64,000 nt of DNA from Roseibium litorale (GCF_014842915.1 NZ_JACYXI010000012.1:122117-186116); one strand, 5' to 3'. Shown: positions 33,183 through 42,430, counted from the stretch's first letter. Notes: generated by a model from the letters alone, not told the origin. Made by a program: numbers and translations.

Positions 33183-34226
33183 GTGTCTTATCAGCCTGAA
33201 AACAATAAAAAAAATGGGTATTCCAAGGCACCTCTTCTCGCCATTGCGCCGATGATGGACTGGACGGACCGGCATTGCCGGGCGTTTCACCGTCAGCTGA
33301 GCCATGAGGCGCTGCTTTATACGGAGATGGTCACCACGGGCGCGGTCATTCACGGCGACCGGGAGCATTTGCTGGGCTTTTCCGATTGCGAACATCCGAT
33401 TGCCTGCCAGCTTGGCGGCTCTGATCCCCAAGACATGGCGGCCTGCGCGAAGATCGTCGAGGACTGGGGCTATGACGAGGTCAATATCAATGTCGGCTGC
33501 CCGTCCGACCGGGTGCAGTCGGGCAGCTTCGGCGCCTGCCTGATGCAGGAACCGGCGCTGGTTGCGGCATGCGTTGCCGCCATGAAGGCGGAGGTCTCCA
33601 TTCCGGTGACCGTCAAGTGCCGGATCGGCGTGGACGAGCAGGATCCGGAACCGGCGCTGGACGCCATGGCCGATGCGGTCTTTGCCGCCGGTGGCGATGC
33701 GCTCTGGGTCCATGCCCGCAAGGCTTGGCTGAAAGGCCTCAGCCCCAAGGAAAACCGGGACATTCCGCCACTCGATTATGACCGGGTCCGCCGCCTGAAG
33801 GCGCGCTATCCAGACAGGTTTATCGGCATCAATGGCGGCATCCAGACGCTGGATGAGGCCGAAGCTTTTCTGCCGGAGCTGGACGGGATGATGCTGGGGC
33901 GGGCCGCTTATCATACGCCGCAGATCCTCGGAGAGGCGGACCGCCGAATTTACGGCAAGGATGTGCAAGACGTATCCCCCTGGCAGGCGGTCGAAGCCTA
34001 TTTGCCTTATGTGGAAGAGCAGCTCTCCAAGGGGGTGAAGCTTGCCCGCATGACCCGGCACATGCTGGGCCTGTTCCACGGCCGCCCCGGTGCGCGCAGC
34101 TGGCGGCGTATTCTGACCGTCGAGGCGATCCGGCCTGATGCGGGCATTGAGGTGATCCAGCAGGCTCTGGCCGCCGTGCGCCCGATGGACCTGATGGATC
34201 AGGACATGGCGGATAGCGCTGCGTAG
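33183..34226 (+). CDS. dusA: tRNA-dihydrouridine synthase DusA
   Basis: A 347-residue flavin enzyme that reduces uridines in the tRNA D-loop. GTG 33183 follows GAGAAGGAA. IAPMMDWTDRHCRAFHRQLS, then NVGCPSDRVQSGSFGACL with catalytic Cys106, VKCRIGVDE and GINGGIQTLDEAE match DusA. Its 5-prime end is a known integration site for mobile islands, and here the 23-kb catabolic island lies directly upstream. It appears intact. Confidence 0.95.
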   Translation: MSYQPENNKKNGYSKAPLLAIAPMMDWTDRHCRAFHRQLSHEALLYTEMVTTGAVIHGDREHLLGFSDCEHPIACQLGGSDPQDMAACAKIVEDWGYDEVNINVGCPSDRVQSGSFGACLMQEPALVAACVAAMKAEVSIPVTVKCRIGVDEQDPEPALDAMADAVFAAGGDALWVHARKAWLKGLSPKENRDIPPLDYDRVRRLKARYPDRFIGINGGIQTLDEAEAFLPELDGMMLGRAAYHTPQILGEADRRIYGKDVQDVSPWQAVEAYLPYVEEQLSKGVKLARMTRHMLGLFHGRPGARSWRRILTVEAIRPDAGIEVIQQALAAVRPMDLMDQDMADSAA

Positions 34227-34261
34227 CCTTGCGAGTGCGCGCTGCTGAAGGCCGGGCCCGA

Positions 34262-34391
34262 GATAACCGTCATCCCGGTTTGGTGCCTCAGCGCAAAGAC
34301 CAGGATCCAGTATCCTGCAGAGGAAACTCGCCGAAGATAAAATCATTTCAAGTGGTTACTGGATCCCCGCCTTCGCGGGGATAACAAGCGG
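34262..34391. repeat. Palindromic intergenic repeat
   Basis: Between dusA and the exporter gene lies GTCATCCCGGTTTGG...AGGATCCAGTATCC and, further on, TACTGGATCCCCGCC followed by a GCGGGGATAA arm: a two-armed palindromic element of the kind scattered in alphaproteobacteria. First repeat element seen from the left of the window. Confidence 0.6.
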
Positions 34392-34526
34392 TGGGGCAGA
34401 GATTTTTTGATCTGACGCCCGGAGAGCTTTTTGCTCTCTCCAGCCCCTCCCAGAAACGGCGGGTGATTGGCGTCTCGAATCGGCGTACCCTGTGGTTCGC
34501 ACGCCGTTTCTCAAGGATTCCCCACA

Positions 34527-35375
34527 ATGGATTTTTCCGCCCTCGCAGCTCAGGGGCAGCTGATGGAAGTTGCCGGTCTGGGTCTTGCCCTGCTGGCCTC
34601 GGGCCTGATCGCGGGTTTTCTCGCAGGCATGTTCGGAATTGGCGGAGGCGCGGTGCTGGTGCCGGTGCTTTATCAGTTTCTCACCGTGCTCGGCGTGGAC
34701 GAAAGCGTGCGCATGCATGTGTCCGTTGCAACCTCGCTCGGGATCATCGTCCCCACCTCCATCCGCTCCTTCATGGCGCACAAGAAGCGCGGAGCGGCCG
34801 ATCTGGAGCTTTTAAAGTCCTGGCTCATTCCGCTGCCCCTCGGGGTGGTCGCCGCCTCGCTTGTCGCGGCGCATGTGTCCGGCAGCGGGCTGAAGGGCAT
34901 TTTTGCCGGGATCGCGCTGGTGCTCGGCCTGCGCATGCTGATGGACAAGCCGCACTGGCGCCTTGGCAGTGACATTCCAGGGGCGCCGATCCGCCCGCTT
35001 TGCGGCTTTGGCATCGGCTTTTTCTCAACGTTGATGGGCATTGGCGGCGGCGTCATGAACAACACCTTCATGACCCTTTATGGCCGTCCGATCCATCAGG
35101 CGGTCGCTACCTCTTCGGGCACGGGCTTGATGATCTCGGTTCCCGGCACCATCGGCCTGATCTGGGCCGGGTGGGGGGCTGCCGGTCTGCCGCCGTTCTC
35201 TGCGGGCTATGTCAATCTGCTCGGGGTGGCAATGATCATCCCCGTGACGACCTTTGCGGCGCCTTTCGGCGTGAAGGTGGCCCATGCGCTGCCGCGCCGG
35301 AAGATGGAAATCTTCTTCGGCTGCTTTCTGCTGGTGGTCGCCATCCGTTTCCTGCTCAGCCTGAACGGTTACTGA
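34527..35375 (+). CDS. TauE/SafE-family membrane transporter
   Basis: A 282-residue membrane protein, about eight helices. LIAGFLAGMFGIGGGAVLVP and the second-repeat GFGIGFFSTLMGIGGGVMNN are the two TauE/SafE glycine motifs. Start ATG 34527 (AAGGATTC upstream) places the first helix early; longer frames run into the repeat. The family exports sulfite-like or organosulfonate anions; the true substrate here is unknown. It converges on the aspartic protease gene. Confidence 0.88.
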   Translation: MDFSALAAQGQLMEVAGLGLALLASGLIAGFLAGMFGIGGGAVLVPVLYQFLTVLGVDESVRMHVSVATSLGIIVPTSIRSFMAHKKRGAADLELLKSWLIPLPLGVVAASLVAAHVSGSGLKGIFAGIALVLGLRMLMDKPHWRLGSDIPGAPIRPLCGFGIGFFSTLMGIGGGVMNNTFMTLYGRPIHQAVATSSGTGLMISVPGTIGLIWAGWGAAGLPPFSAGYVNLLGVAMIIPVTTFAAPFGVKVAHALPRRKMEIFFGCFLLVVAIRFLLSLNGY

Positions 35376-35391
35376 CCGTTTCTCCTGGTAT

Positions 35392-36096
35392 TCAGGGAAC
35401 CATGATCAGCTTGTCGCCTTCGATCCGCCAGCTGGACAGGCGGTCGAGGGCGTTCATGCCCAGAAGGCTGCTTTGCAGCGCGCCGTCCTGAGAGACGAAG
35501 GCGCGGACATTGTGCAAGGTCAGGCCGGAGATCTTGAGGGTTTCAAGCTGGACGGGGGCAACCATCGCGCGGCCATTCGCAGTGCTGACTGGAACGCTGA
35601 AAGACAGCTTGGCAGGGTGGAAACCGGCGGCTTCCGCGTCGCCATAGGTGAGCACCACGGCGGAAGCTCCCGTGTCCAGCAGGAACCGGATACTGGCATT
35701 GTTTGCCTTGCCTTCAATCTGGAAATGGCCGGAGGCGTCCCGGATCACCAGGATGGAGCCGCCCTCATGCGGAACCGCAAGGCCAGGAGCCAGAGCGCCC
35801 AGAACCCTGTAGCCGCCTTTGACAAGATCATCCTTGTAGGCATATCCGGCCACGAGCAGCAGGGCGAGTGCGCCCCACATCAGCGCACCCTGCAGCACGT
35901 CCCTGAGGCGCGCCGGGCCAAAGACCAGGCTGGCCATGAAAACCACCAGCAGCGTGGTCAAGGCGACAATGCGCGGGCCGGTCTCGTCGAAATCCGGCTC
36001 GTCAGGAGTGAAGACCCCCGCGGAATAAGCCCAGAAGCCGCCACCGATGATCAAGGCAAGCAGAACAAGCGCTGCAACCGCGCGGGGTGTCTTCAT
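35392..36096 (-). CDS. Retropepsin-like aspartic protease (TIGR02281 type)
   Basis: A 234-residue membrane protein with two to three N-terminal helices (about 7-28, 47-65 and 72-90) and a periplasmic protease domain. The catalytic motif LLDTGASAVVLTYGDAEAAG is clear, followed by VSTANGRAMVAPVQLETLKI and SLLGMNALDRLSSWRIEGD, as in clan AA retropepsin-like proteins. It overlaps the DUF1289 gene by four bases, a common pairing in alphaproteobacteria. Confidence 0.9.
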   Translation of the reverse strand: MKTPRAVAALVLLALIIGGGFWAYSAGVFTPDEPDFDETGPRIVALTTLLVVFMASLVFGPARLRDVLQGALMWGALALLLVAGYAYKDDLVKGGYRVLGALAPGLAVPHEGGSILVIRDASGHFQIEGKANNASIRFLLDTGASAVVLTYGDAEAAGFHPAKLSFSVPVSTANGRAMVAPVQLETLKISGLTLHNVRAFVSQDGALQSSLLGMNALDRLSSWRIEGDKLIMVP

Positions 36097-36296
36097 TGGG
36101 AAATGTCCGTTTTCACTGGATCGGATGTCGTAAGACCGGCGTTTTGTCTGCGGTCAGGAAGCCCGGCCATGATCTTTTGACGCTGGGCGTCTGACATGGA
36201 GGACCATCCGCCGATCTCCTCAAGGCTGCGCAGGCAGCCGAGGCAAAGGCGGGTCTTGGGATCTATCTGGCAGATTTTGGTGCAGGGCGACAGCAT
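36093..36296 (-). CDS. DUF1289 small cysteine protein
   Basis: A 67-residue protein with four cysteines at 5, 9, 18 and 21 (SPCTKICQID, RLCLGCLRSL), then EEIGGWSSMSDAQRQKIM. This is the DUF1289 pattern, thought to bind a metal or an iron-sulfur cluster. It is translated together with the retropepsin-like gene (stop and start overlap). Function unknown. Confidence 0.85.
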   Translation of the reverse strand: MLSPCTKICQIDPKTRLCLGCLRSLEEIGGWSSMSDAQRQKIMAGLPDRRQNAGLTTSDPVKTDISQ

Positions 36297-36386
36297 GGGA
36301 GGGATATAGGCTCCCTGTCCGGCTTTGGCCAGACGGGGGCCACCATTCCTCTGCCACTCCCATATCAGCCCGGCAGGGCGTAATTC

Positions 36387-37595
36387 CTAATTGCCGCCAG
36401 TTACAAGGGAGAGGGGAGCCGTCACAAGGCTGATCGGCAGGGTGATGGCCACCTGGGCTGTGCTGGAGACGAAGCTCTTCAGATCGGTGCCGGACTGTTC
36501 GAACCCATTGCCGCTGGTGGACTGTGCGCCAAGCGAGCGCTGTGACAGAACAGACCTGAGCTCCGGTGCATATTGGGCCAGCTCTGCAAACTTGTTGTGG
36601 TTGATCGCGTCCGGTCCGCTGAGTTCGGTCAGATTGAGCACGACAGTGCCGAGATCCGCCAGTTCCTTGTCATCCGCATATGAGCCGACCCGCTGCTTGC
36701 CCCCGGCGATCGCTTCGGAAAAACGCAGGGCCTTGTCATCGGTCGAGGTCAGGATGATCAGAGGCTCGCGCAATTTGCCGATGCGCCGGAGCTGTTCCTT
36801 GAAGACATCAATGTCGATGTCCGGCGAGGCCAGAACAATCGTCTCGACCTTCCTGAAAAGGGCAGCCCGGTCTTGCGGCGACATCTGGCGGATGGTCTCC
36901 ATCAGAAGCTGGTTGCCCATGGAATGGGCGAGGATCACGATGCCTTGAGTGTTGCTCCGTACCATGTCATTCAGCGTCTTTTCCAACGCAGACCGGGCGG
37001 CGAGGGCGCTGTTCAGATCGTAGACGTAGTCGGTCAGTTTCCCCCGCGAGGCCCAGGTGAAGAGCACGGGAACGCCGGGGAAATTGGCGTCGTGGACGAA
37101 TTGGGTGAACCGGTAGAGGCCTTCGGCGAACAGCGTGTTGTAGCCATGAATGAACAGGAAGGTGGCCCGGTCCTTGCCCGGCAGCTTGGCCAGCCGCTGG
37201 TTCAGCCGGTTGCGGAAAGCGGCCTGGCTGTCGATGTAATGCGCAGACCTCGTGACAAAGTCCTTTTCCGGATTTCCTGGAAACGTCTCCGGCCACTCGA
37301 TCTGGCTTGCCTTGTGGGACGGAGGAACAGAGATCACCGCTTCCGCGTAGTCCAGGCCTTGCGTGCGTTCGCCATTGAAGTAGGTGCCCGGACGCTCGTC
37401 CCGCTCGCGCGTGGTCGCGATCATGATGTCGTGGGTGGTGGCGTCGTCAGCGGGCTTGTCGTTGACGACCAGTGCGCCCGTTTCCGGACGGGAGGCGCAG
37501 GCCGCAAGAAGCAGCGCAAGGCCCAGCACCAGTCCTGCCCCTCTGAAGCTGAAATGCCTTCCGGAGGCAGAAAGGGAGACTGAGAAGTTACGCAT
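36387..37595 (-). CDS. DUF900 alpha/beta-hydrolase lipoprotein
   Basis: A 402-residue protein. ATG 37595 is chosen because it gives a lipoprotein signal (LALLLAACAS, lipid-bearing Cys at about 33). The hydrolase domain shows LFIHGYNTLFAEGLYRFTQ, then VILAHSMGNQLLMET with the nucleophile serine in AHSMGN, and SPDIDIDVFKEQL; these fit DUF900. It probably sits at the outer membrane or periplasmic face. Substrate unknown. Confidence 0.88.
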   Translation of the reverse strand: MRNFSVSLSASGRHFSFRGAGLVLGLALLLAACASRPETGALVVNDKPADDATTHDIMIATTRERDERPGTYFNGERTQGLDYAEAVISVPPSHKASQIEWPETFPGNPEKDFVTRSAHYIDSQAAFRNRLNQRLAKLPGKDRATFLFIHGYNTLFAEGLYRFTQFVHDANFPGVPVLFTWASRGKLTDYVYDLNSALAARSALEKTLNDMVRSNTQGIVILAHSMGNQLLMETIRQMSPQDRAALFRKVETIVLASPDIDIDVFKEQLRRIGKLREPLIILTSTDDKALRFSEAIAGGKQRVGSYADDKELADLGTVVLNLTELSGPDAINHNKFAELAQYAPELRSVLSQRSLGAQSTSGNGFEQSGTDLKSFVSSTAQVAITLPISLVTAPLSLVTGGN

Positions 37596-37694
37596 GGACG
37601 CTACTGGATACCTGCTCGAACAAACGGCTGTTCCGGTATCAATGACAGGCAATCGCCGGAAAACAAGGAAAAGCTGTCATTTCGCCGCTCAACG

Positions 37695-38516
37695 TCATGC
37701 GGTGATGCAGATGAGAAACACAAGACCGCTGACCTGTTGGACGGCCCCCAGCACGTCGCCTGTGAAACCTCCAATCTTTGCTTTTGCCAGACGGCCTGTG
37801 GCATAGGCCGCGCTATAGGCGAGAAGAAGACCCAGAGAGAGGGCCGGGAGCGGCAGCAGAAAAGCGGACGGCACCAGAAAGACAAGTGCGGCAAGACTTG
37901 CAAGGACCACCGCAGCCTGATCCGGGCAGCCGAACCTGTGTCCGAGTCCTCCCGGCCTGGCGGGGGGCAGAACGGACCATTGCCAAGCCATCAGGGTCCG
38001 GGACAGGGCCTCGCCTCCCAGGAGGATTGCCATGGCAGGCACCGGGCCAAGCCGCTCAAGCAGCGTGGCAATCAGCACGGATTTCAGGCCAAACAAAAAA
38101 ATCAGGGCAAGGGCGCCAAAGCTGCCGATCTGGCTGTCCTTCATGATGGCCAGCCGTCGTTCCACCGTGGCCCCGCCGAAAAAGCCGTCGGCGATATCCG
38201 CCAGCCCGTCCTCGTGAAGCGCGCCGGTCACCGCCGCCAGCAGGCCGGTCACGATCAGGCCCACCGCTAGAAAAGGCAGGTGGGTGAGGCCAAGCACAAC
38301 CCCAGCCAAGGCCGCGGGAAGGGCGATGATCACCCCGGCAATGGGAATCGCCCACGCAATGGCGCTGAAGTCGGGCAGGGCGGCCGGATCGTCGCAGGCC
38401 GACAGGCGTGGAACGGGCATGCGGGAGAAGAAGCGGACACAGGCAGCCGTGTCGCACAGGATCCGCTGCGGCAGGGAGGGCGCGCCGTCTTCGCCGGGGT
38501 CGTCTTGAAAGGTCAC
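37695..38516 (-). CDS. cobS: Adenosylcobinamide-GDP ribazoletransferase CobS
   Basis: A 273-residue inner-membrane enzyme that joins adenosylcobinamide-GDP with alpha-ribazole, the last step of cobalamin synthesis. GTG 38516 is used; the open frame continues upstream only into cobT shadow. FFSRMPVPRL, ALHEDGLADIADGFFGGATV and RRLAIMKDSQIGSFGALALI are CobS signatures, with several helices after. It is divergent from cobT, whose product makes the other substrate. Confidence 0.95.
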   Translation of the reverse strand: MTFQDDPGEDGAPSLPQRILCDTAACVRFFSRMPVPRLSACDDPAALPDFSAIAWAIPIAGVIIALPAALAGVVLGLTHLPFLAVGLIVTGLLAAVTGALHEDGLADIADGFFGGATVERRLAIMKDSQIGSFGALALIFLFGLKSVLIATLLERLGPVPAMAILLGGEALSRTLMAWQWSVLPPARPGGLGHRFGCPDQAAVVLASLAALVFLVPSAFLLPLPALSLGLLLAYSAAYATGRLAKAKIGGFTGDVLGAVQQVSGLVFLICITA

Positions 38517-38578
38517 GCCTCTGCCTTGCCTTGTAATTTGTCTGCCGGACGTTATAGATCGGCGCCACAGACAGACCA

Positions 38579-38602
38579 AGCCCGTCCGCGCACGGATGGG
38601 CT
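38579..38602 (+). promoter_or_regulatory. Leader hairpin before cobT
   Basis: AGCCCGTCCG and CGGATGGGCT pair over ten positions (one G-T) around CGCA, followed by CTTGTTGGAG, which contains the ribosome site. It may affect cobT translation or be a weak terminator. It does not match a cobalamin riboswitch. Confidence 0.35.
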
Positions 38603-38622
38603 CTTGTTGGAGCCAGAAGTCC

Positions 38623-39648
38623 ATGTCGCTCGCCGAAACTGCCCTGCCGTTCACTGATATCCGCAATCTGGTGAAGTCCTTTCCAGGTCCGGACGAGGCG
38701 GCCCTGGAGGCGGTGAGGGCGCGGGAAGCGCAATTGACCAAGCCCGCAGGCTCTCTGGGCAAGCTGGAATCCATTTCGGAGTGGGCCGCGGCCTGGTCAG
38801 GCAATGCCCGTCCCAAGGTGACGCGTCCGCTTGCCGCCATTTTCGCGACGGCGCATGGTGTTGCCGACAAGGGCGTGTCGGCCTTCCCAAGTTCCGTCAA
38901 CCGCCAGATGGTCGAGAATTTTGCCGCCGGCGGTGCCGCCATCAACCAGATCTGCCGGATCAACGACATCGGCCTGAAGGTTTTCGACCTGGCGGTGGAT
39001 ATGCCGACGCCCGCGATCACGGAAGAAGACGCCATGGACGAGGCGAATTGTGCAGCCACCATGGCCTATGGCATGGAAGCGCTGGCAGGCGGCATCGACA
39101 TGGTGTGCCTGGGCGAAATGGGCATCGGCAACACGACGGTTGCCGCAGCCGTCTATATGGCGCTCTTCGGCGGCACAGCTGCCGAGTGGGTGGGCCGGGG
39201 CACCGGTGTTGACGACGAGGGACTGGCCCGCAAGCAGGCTGCCGTCGAGATGGCCGTCGCCCGCCTCAACGGTGAAAAAGATCCGCTTGAGATCCTGCGC
39301 AGGGTTGGTGGCCGTGAAATAGCGGCCATGGCCGGGCTGATCATCGCTGCCCGTCTGCAGCGGGTTCCGGTCATCGTCGATGGCTTTGTCACCACGGCTG
39401 CCGCGGCAGTGGTCTATGCCATGGATCCCGCTGGCCTTGATCACTGCCTCTTTGCCCATGTTTCTGCGGAAGCTGCCCATGAGCGGGCACTTCAGATCAT
39501 GGGCAAGACCGCCCTCTTGAACCTGGGCATGCGCCTTGGCGAAGGCACTGGCGCGGCCATCGCGGCGGGCATCGTCAAGGCGGCCCTGGAAGCCCACAAC
39601 AGCATGGCGACCTTCGCGGATGCCGGAGTGTCCGGCAAGGACGCCTGA
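38623..39648 (+). CDS. cobT: Nicotinate-nucleotide:DMB phosphoribosyltransferase CobT
   Basis: A 341-residue cytoplasmic enzyme making alpha-ribazole phosphate. ATG 38623 follows TTGGAG at a moderate distance. ALEAVRAREAQLTKPAGSLG, AIFATAHGVADKGVSAFP, LGEMGIGNTTVAAA and NLGMRLGEGTGAAIA with catalytic Glu307 identify it. It is divergently arranged with cobS, an ordinary cobalamin pair. Confidence 0.95.
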   Translation: MSLAETALPFTDIRNLVKSFPGPDEAALEAVRAREAQLTKPAGSLGKLESISEWAAAWSGNARPKVTRPLAAIFATAHGVADKGVSAFPSSVNRQMVENFAAGGAAINQICRINDIGLKVFDLAVDMPTPAITEEDAMDEANCAATMAYGMEALAGGIDMVCLGEMGIGNTTVAAAVYMALFGGTAAEWVGRGTGVDDEGLARKQAAVEMAVARLNGEKDPLEILRRVGGREIAAMAGLIIAARLQRVPVIVDGFVTTAAAAVVYAMDPAGLDHCLFAHVSAEAAHERALQIMGKTALLNLGMRLGEGTGAAIAAGIVKAALEAHNSMATFADAGVSGKDA

Positions 39649-39670
39649 TCAGCCGCTTCAGTCACCCTCA

Positions 39671-39838
39671 TCCGCCCTTCGGGCACCTTCTCCCTCAAGG
39701 GAGAAGGACGATGCGGCGGGACTCAGGATTGAAATAGGCCCTGAGAGACCGAGTCGCAGGTGCTGAGTGAATGATTACCTGCAACTTCTCCTCCGCCCCC
39801 CCCTCGCCCCTTGGGGAGAGGGCAGGGTGAGGGGGTGA
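39671..39838. repeat. Palindromic repeat pair (CTTCTCCC type)
   Basis: CTTCTCCC-TCAA-GGGAGAAG near 39690-39709, and a second element with CTCGCCCCTTGGGGAGAGGG and GGTGAGGGGG near 39806-39838. The same sequence type recurs at 42236 and in part at 60795. Confidence 0.6.
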
Positions 39839-39864
39839 TAGGTTGCCGGAACAGCGGCTGGCTG

Positions 39865-41406
39865 TCAGGCGATCTTGCGGGCTGAAGCGTGGCGGCGGAC
39901 GACCGGGTGGTCATAGACCGGCATGGCTTCCAGAACCCTGGAAGCGGGCAGGGTTACCATGGCCTCCGTTCCCTCCCGGAGGCGGGATTTCAGCTCGAAC
40001 TTGCCGCCATGCATGCCAACGAGAGCCTGAACGATGGAGAGGCCAAGGCCTGTGCCTGGCTCAGCGCTCTGGATCGCGATCGATCCCTGGCCAAACGCCT
40101 GCAGAACGACCGGAATTTCTTCCTCGGGAATGCCGGGGCCATTGTCCTTGATGGAGACGAACAGCCCGCCGTCCTCAGTGCCGCCCATGTGAGCTTCAAC
40201 CGTGCCGCCGCTGGGGGTGAATTTCACGGCATTGGACAGAAGGTTCAGGATCACCTGGCGCAGGGCGCGCTCATCGCCCCAGACCTTCGGCATGATATCC
40301 GGATGGCTTGCTGTCAGATTGATGCTCTTTGCATTGGCGCGGATGCGCATCATGCTGCAGCACTCATCCAGTACGGCTGTCAGGGAAAGAGCTTCCTCCT
40401 GAAGCTGGTGGCGTCCGGCCTCGATGCGCGACAGGTCCAGGATCTCATTGATCAGATTGAGGAGATGATCGCCTGAGGCGTGAATGTCGGAGGCATAGGA
40501 CCGGTAATTGGCGTTGTGCATCGGGCCGAGGATCTCGTCCTTCATCACTTCCGAAAAGCCGAGGATGGCATTCAGCGGCGTGCGCAGCTCGTGGCTCATG
40601 GTGGCGAGGAACCGGCTCTTGGCAAGGTTCGCCTCTTCCGCCCGGCGGCGGGATTCATCCGAAAGCGCGTTAGCTGTCTCCAGCTCAGCGATCAGGTGGT
40701 CCTTTTCGGCCCGGTACTCCAGCATGGTGTTTGCGGTCTTGAGGAGCTGGCTTCCCAGAATGAAGAAGAAACCCTGCGCGCCGACGGCCATCGCGGCGAG
40801 CGTGTAGTGAATGGGCTCTTTTTGCTGCAACAGGGCAGCTGTCATGGTCAGGGAAACGGGCAGGGTGCCCGCCAGCAGCGCTCTGGGCAGCGTGGCCGAC
40901 AGCATTGTATTCATGGCCACGACAATCAGCATGGTCGCGAATTGGAACACCTGGAAACCATCGCCAGCGGTTTCCTTTGGCGGCAGCAGAAAAAAGACCG
41001 CCCAGCTGCAGGCATAAAGAAAGTCGCCGATCACGAAACGGCGCAGCCAGTGTTTCAGGGAGCGCTTGGAGGTGGATTGGCGCTCATAGGTCCGGCAGGT
41101 GCCGACCGTCAGGAAATGCAGGCTGAGCGTGAAGACCAGCCATGTTGCGACAATATACGGATCGATCCAGAGATTGGAGATAGCCGCAACAATCATGGCG
41201 AGCATCGGCACTGCATAGGCCGAGCTGATGCGGTTGTCCGCAAACAGGTGCTGGCGTTCCAGCTCGTAGTCATTGTGAAGGCTGCCGGTCTGTCCTATGC
41301 GGCCGCGCACGTCGGTGATCGTGCGTGCAAGCTCACGCCGCCGGATCGCCCGCTTGCGGTTGATCGCGGTCTTGGCATCGCTGTGCATGGTCGCGCCGTG
41401 GAACAT
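39865..41406 (-). CDS. Membrane sensor histidine kinase
   Basis: A 513-residue kinase. ATG 41406 follows AGGGGAAAG; the longer frame is not used. The N-terminal half has about five helices (about residues 60-225), then a short coiled linker and the H-box FLATMSHELRTPLNAILGFS with His272. NLLSNAVKFTPSGG (N box), DNGPGIPEEEI (G1) and GTGLGLSIVQALVGMHGG (G2) complete a HWE/HisKA kinase. No receiver domain and no partner regulator in the neighbourhood, so the signal and target are unknown. The style is like the PdhS/DivJ group. Confidence 0.92.
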   Translation of the reverse strand: MFHGATMHSDAKTAINRKRAIRRRELARTITDVRGRIGQTGSLHNDYELERQHLFADNRISSAYAVPMLAMIVAAISNLWIDPYIVATWLVFTLSLHFLTVGTCRTYERQSTSKRSLKHWLRRFVIGDFLYACSWAVFFLLPPKETAGDGFQVFQFATMLIVVAMNTMLSATLPRALLAGTLPVSLTMTAALLQQKEPIHYTLAAMAVGAQGFFFILGSQLLKTANTMLEYRAEKDHLIAELETANALSDESRRRAEEANLAKSRFLATMSHELRTPLNAILGFSEVMKDEILGPMHNANYRSYASDIHASGDHLLNLINEILDLSRIEAGRHQLQEEALSLTAVLDECCSMMRIRANAKSINLTASHPDIMPKVWGDERALRQVILNLLSNAVKFTPSGGTVEAHMGGTEDGGLFVSIKDNGPGIPEEEIPVVLQAFGQGSIAIQSAEPGTGLGLSIVQALVGMHGGKFELKSRLREGTEAMVTLPASRVLEAMPVYDHPVVRRHASARKIA

Positions 41407-41549
41407 CTTTCCCCTGATGCCTATCGAAAGATTGATGGGCCTATCCCTGTTTATAATCTGTGACTCATGATTTCTTAAGATGAGCCTCAAAGGATTGGTG
41501 AATCCCTCCTTAATCCTTACATGACAATTTGAATGACGAGAGAGGTAAC

Positions 41550-42164
41550 GTGGGAAAACTGGGCAAACTGGCAGAAGAAATTTCTGGTTGCCGGATCTGC
41601 GTCGACAGCCCGCGCGCAAAGCCGCTGCCCCATGAACCCAGACCCGTCATCCAGCTGTCTCCCACGGCCCGCATCTGTATTTGCGGCCAGGCGCCGGGGA
41701 CGCGGGTGCATGCCAGCGGTAGGCCCTTCACCGATCCCTCCGGAGACCGGCTGCGCGACTGGATGGGTATCGGCGAGGAGATTTTCTACGACGCGCAGAA
41801 GCTCGCCATCGTGCCCATGGGGCTGTGCTTTCCTGGGCTGGACGCCAAGGGCGGCGACCTGCCGCCACGCCCCGAATGCAGGCAGACATGGCATGACAGG
41901 ATCTTCGCGGCCATGCCGCAGATCGAGCTGATCCTGGTGATCGGGCAATATGCGCAGGCCTATCATCTGGGAGGCGCGCGCAAGGGCTCTTTGACGGAAA
42001 CCGTTTCCGCCTGGCGTGACTATTGGGATGCGGGCGTGGTGCCAAGAGTGCTGCCCATGCCGCACCCGTCCTGGCGCAACAATGCCTGGTTGCGCAAGAA
42101 TCCCTGGTTCGAAACGGACCTGCTTCCGGTGCTGAGGGCTGAGGTCAAGCGGCTGGTGGAGTGA
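41550..42164 (+). CDS. Uracil-DNA glycosylase family protein with Fe-S cysteines
   Basis: A 204-residue member of the UDG superfamily. GTG 41550 follows AGAGAGG; an in-frame TTG 21 bases earlier is less likely. GQAPGTRVHASGRPF (about 46-60) is the first active-site motif and MPHPSWRNN near 174 the last. Cysteines 14, 17, 93 and 110 (C-x2-C, C-x16-C) match the [4Fe-4S] ligands of family 4/5 enzymes. It should remove uracil or other deaminated bases. It stands alone between the kinase and a repeat. Confidence 0.85.
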   Translation: MGKLGKLAEEISGCRICVDSPRAKPLPHEPRPVIQLSPTARICICGQAPGTRVHASGRPFTDPSGDRLRDWMGIGEEIFYDAQKLAIVPMGLCFPGLDAKGGDLPPRPECRQTWHDRIFAAMPQIELILVIGQYAQAYHLGGARKGSLTETVSAWRDYWDAGVVPRVLPMPHPSWRNNAWLRKNPWFETDLLPVLRAEVKRLVE

Positions 42165-42235
42165 TTGCAAACTGCTTGCATCGGCGGTTCGAGCAGGAAG
42201 GTGATTGGAAAAAGAAAGCCGGAATGCGCGGGGAT

Positions 42236-42412
42236 ACACTTCTCCCTTTGGGGAGAGGTCGGACCGGAGGTCCGGGTGAGGGGGGCTTTTAGGCTGCTGA
42301 CAAAATGGCTGTCTTCTCATTCGTCATGGCCGGGCTGGTCCCGGCTATCTGCAAGCCATTGACGTGTGCAGGTCCTCGGCACAAGGCCGAGGATGACGGT
42401 GGAGAGGCCTCA
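42236..42412. repeat. Two intergenic palindromic repeats
   Basis: CTTCTCCCTTTGGGGAGAGG with GGTGAGGGGG (42240-42286) belongs to the CTTCTCCC family, and GTCATGGCCGGGCTGGTCCC to GAGGATGACGG (about 42323-42400) is another palindromic element. Both lie between the glycosylase and the terminator of the sulfurtransferase gene. Confidence 0.55.
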
Positions 42413-42430
42413 GCTTTATCAGGAGTGAAA

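Noticed and set aside
38517..38622. A cobalamin riboswitch between cobS and cobT
   Set aside because: No B12-box like sequence; only an ordinary hairpin. The gap is also too short for the full fold.
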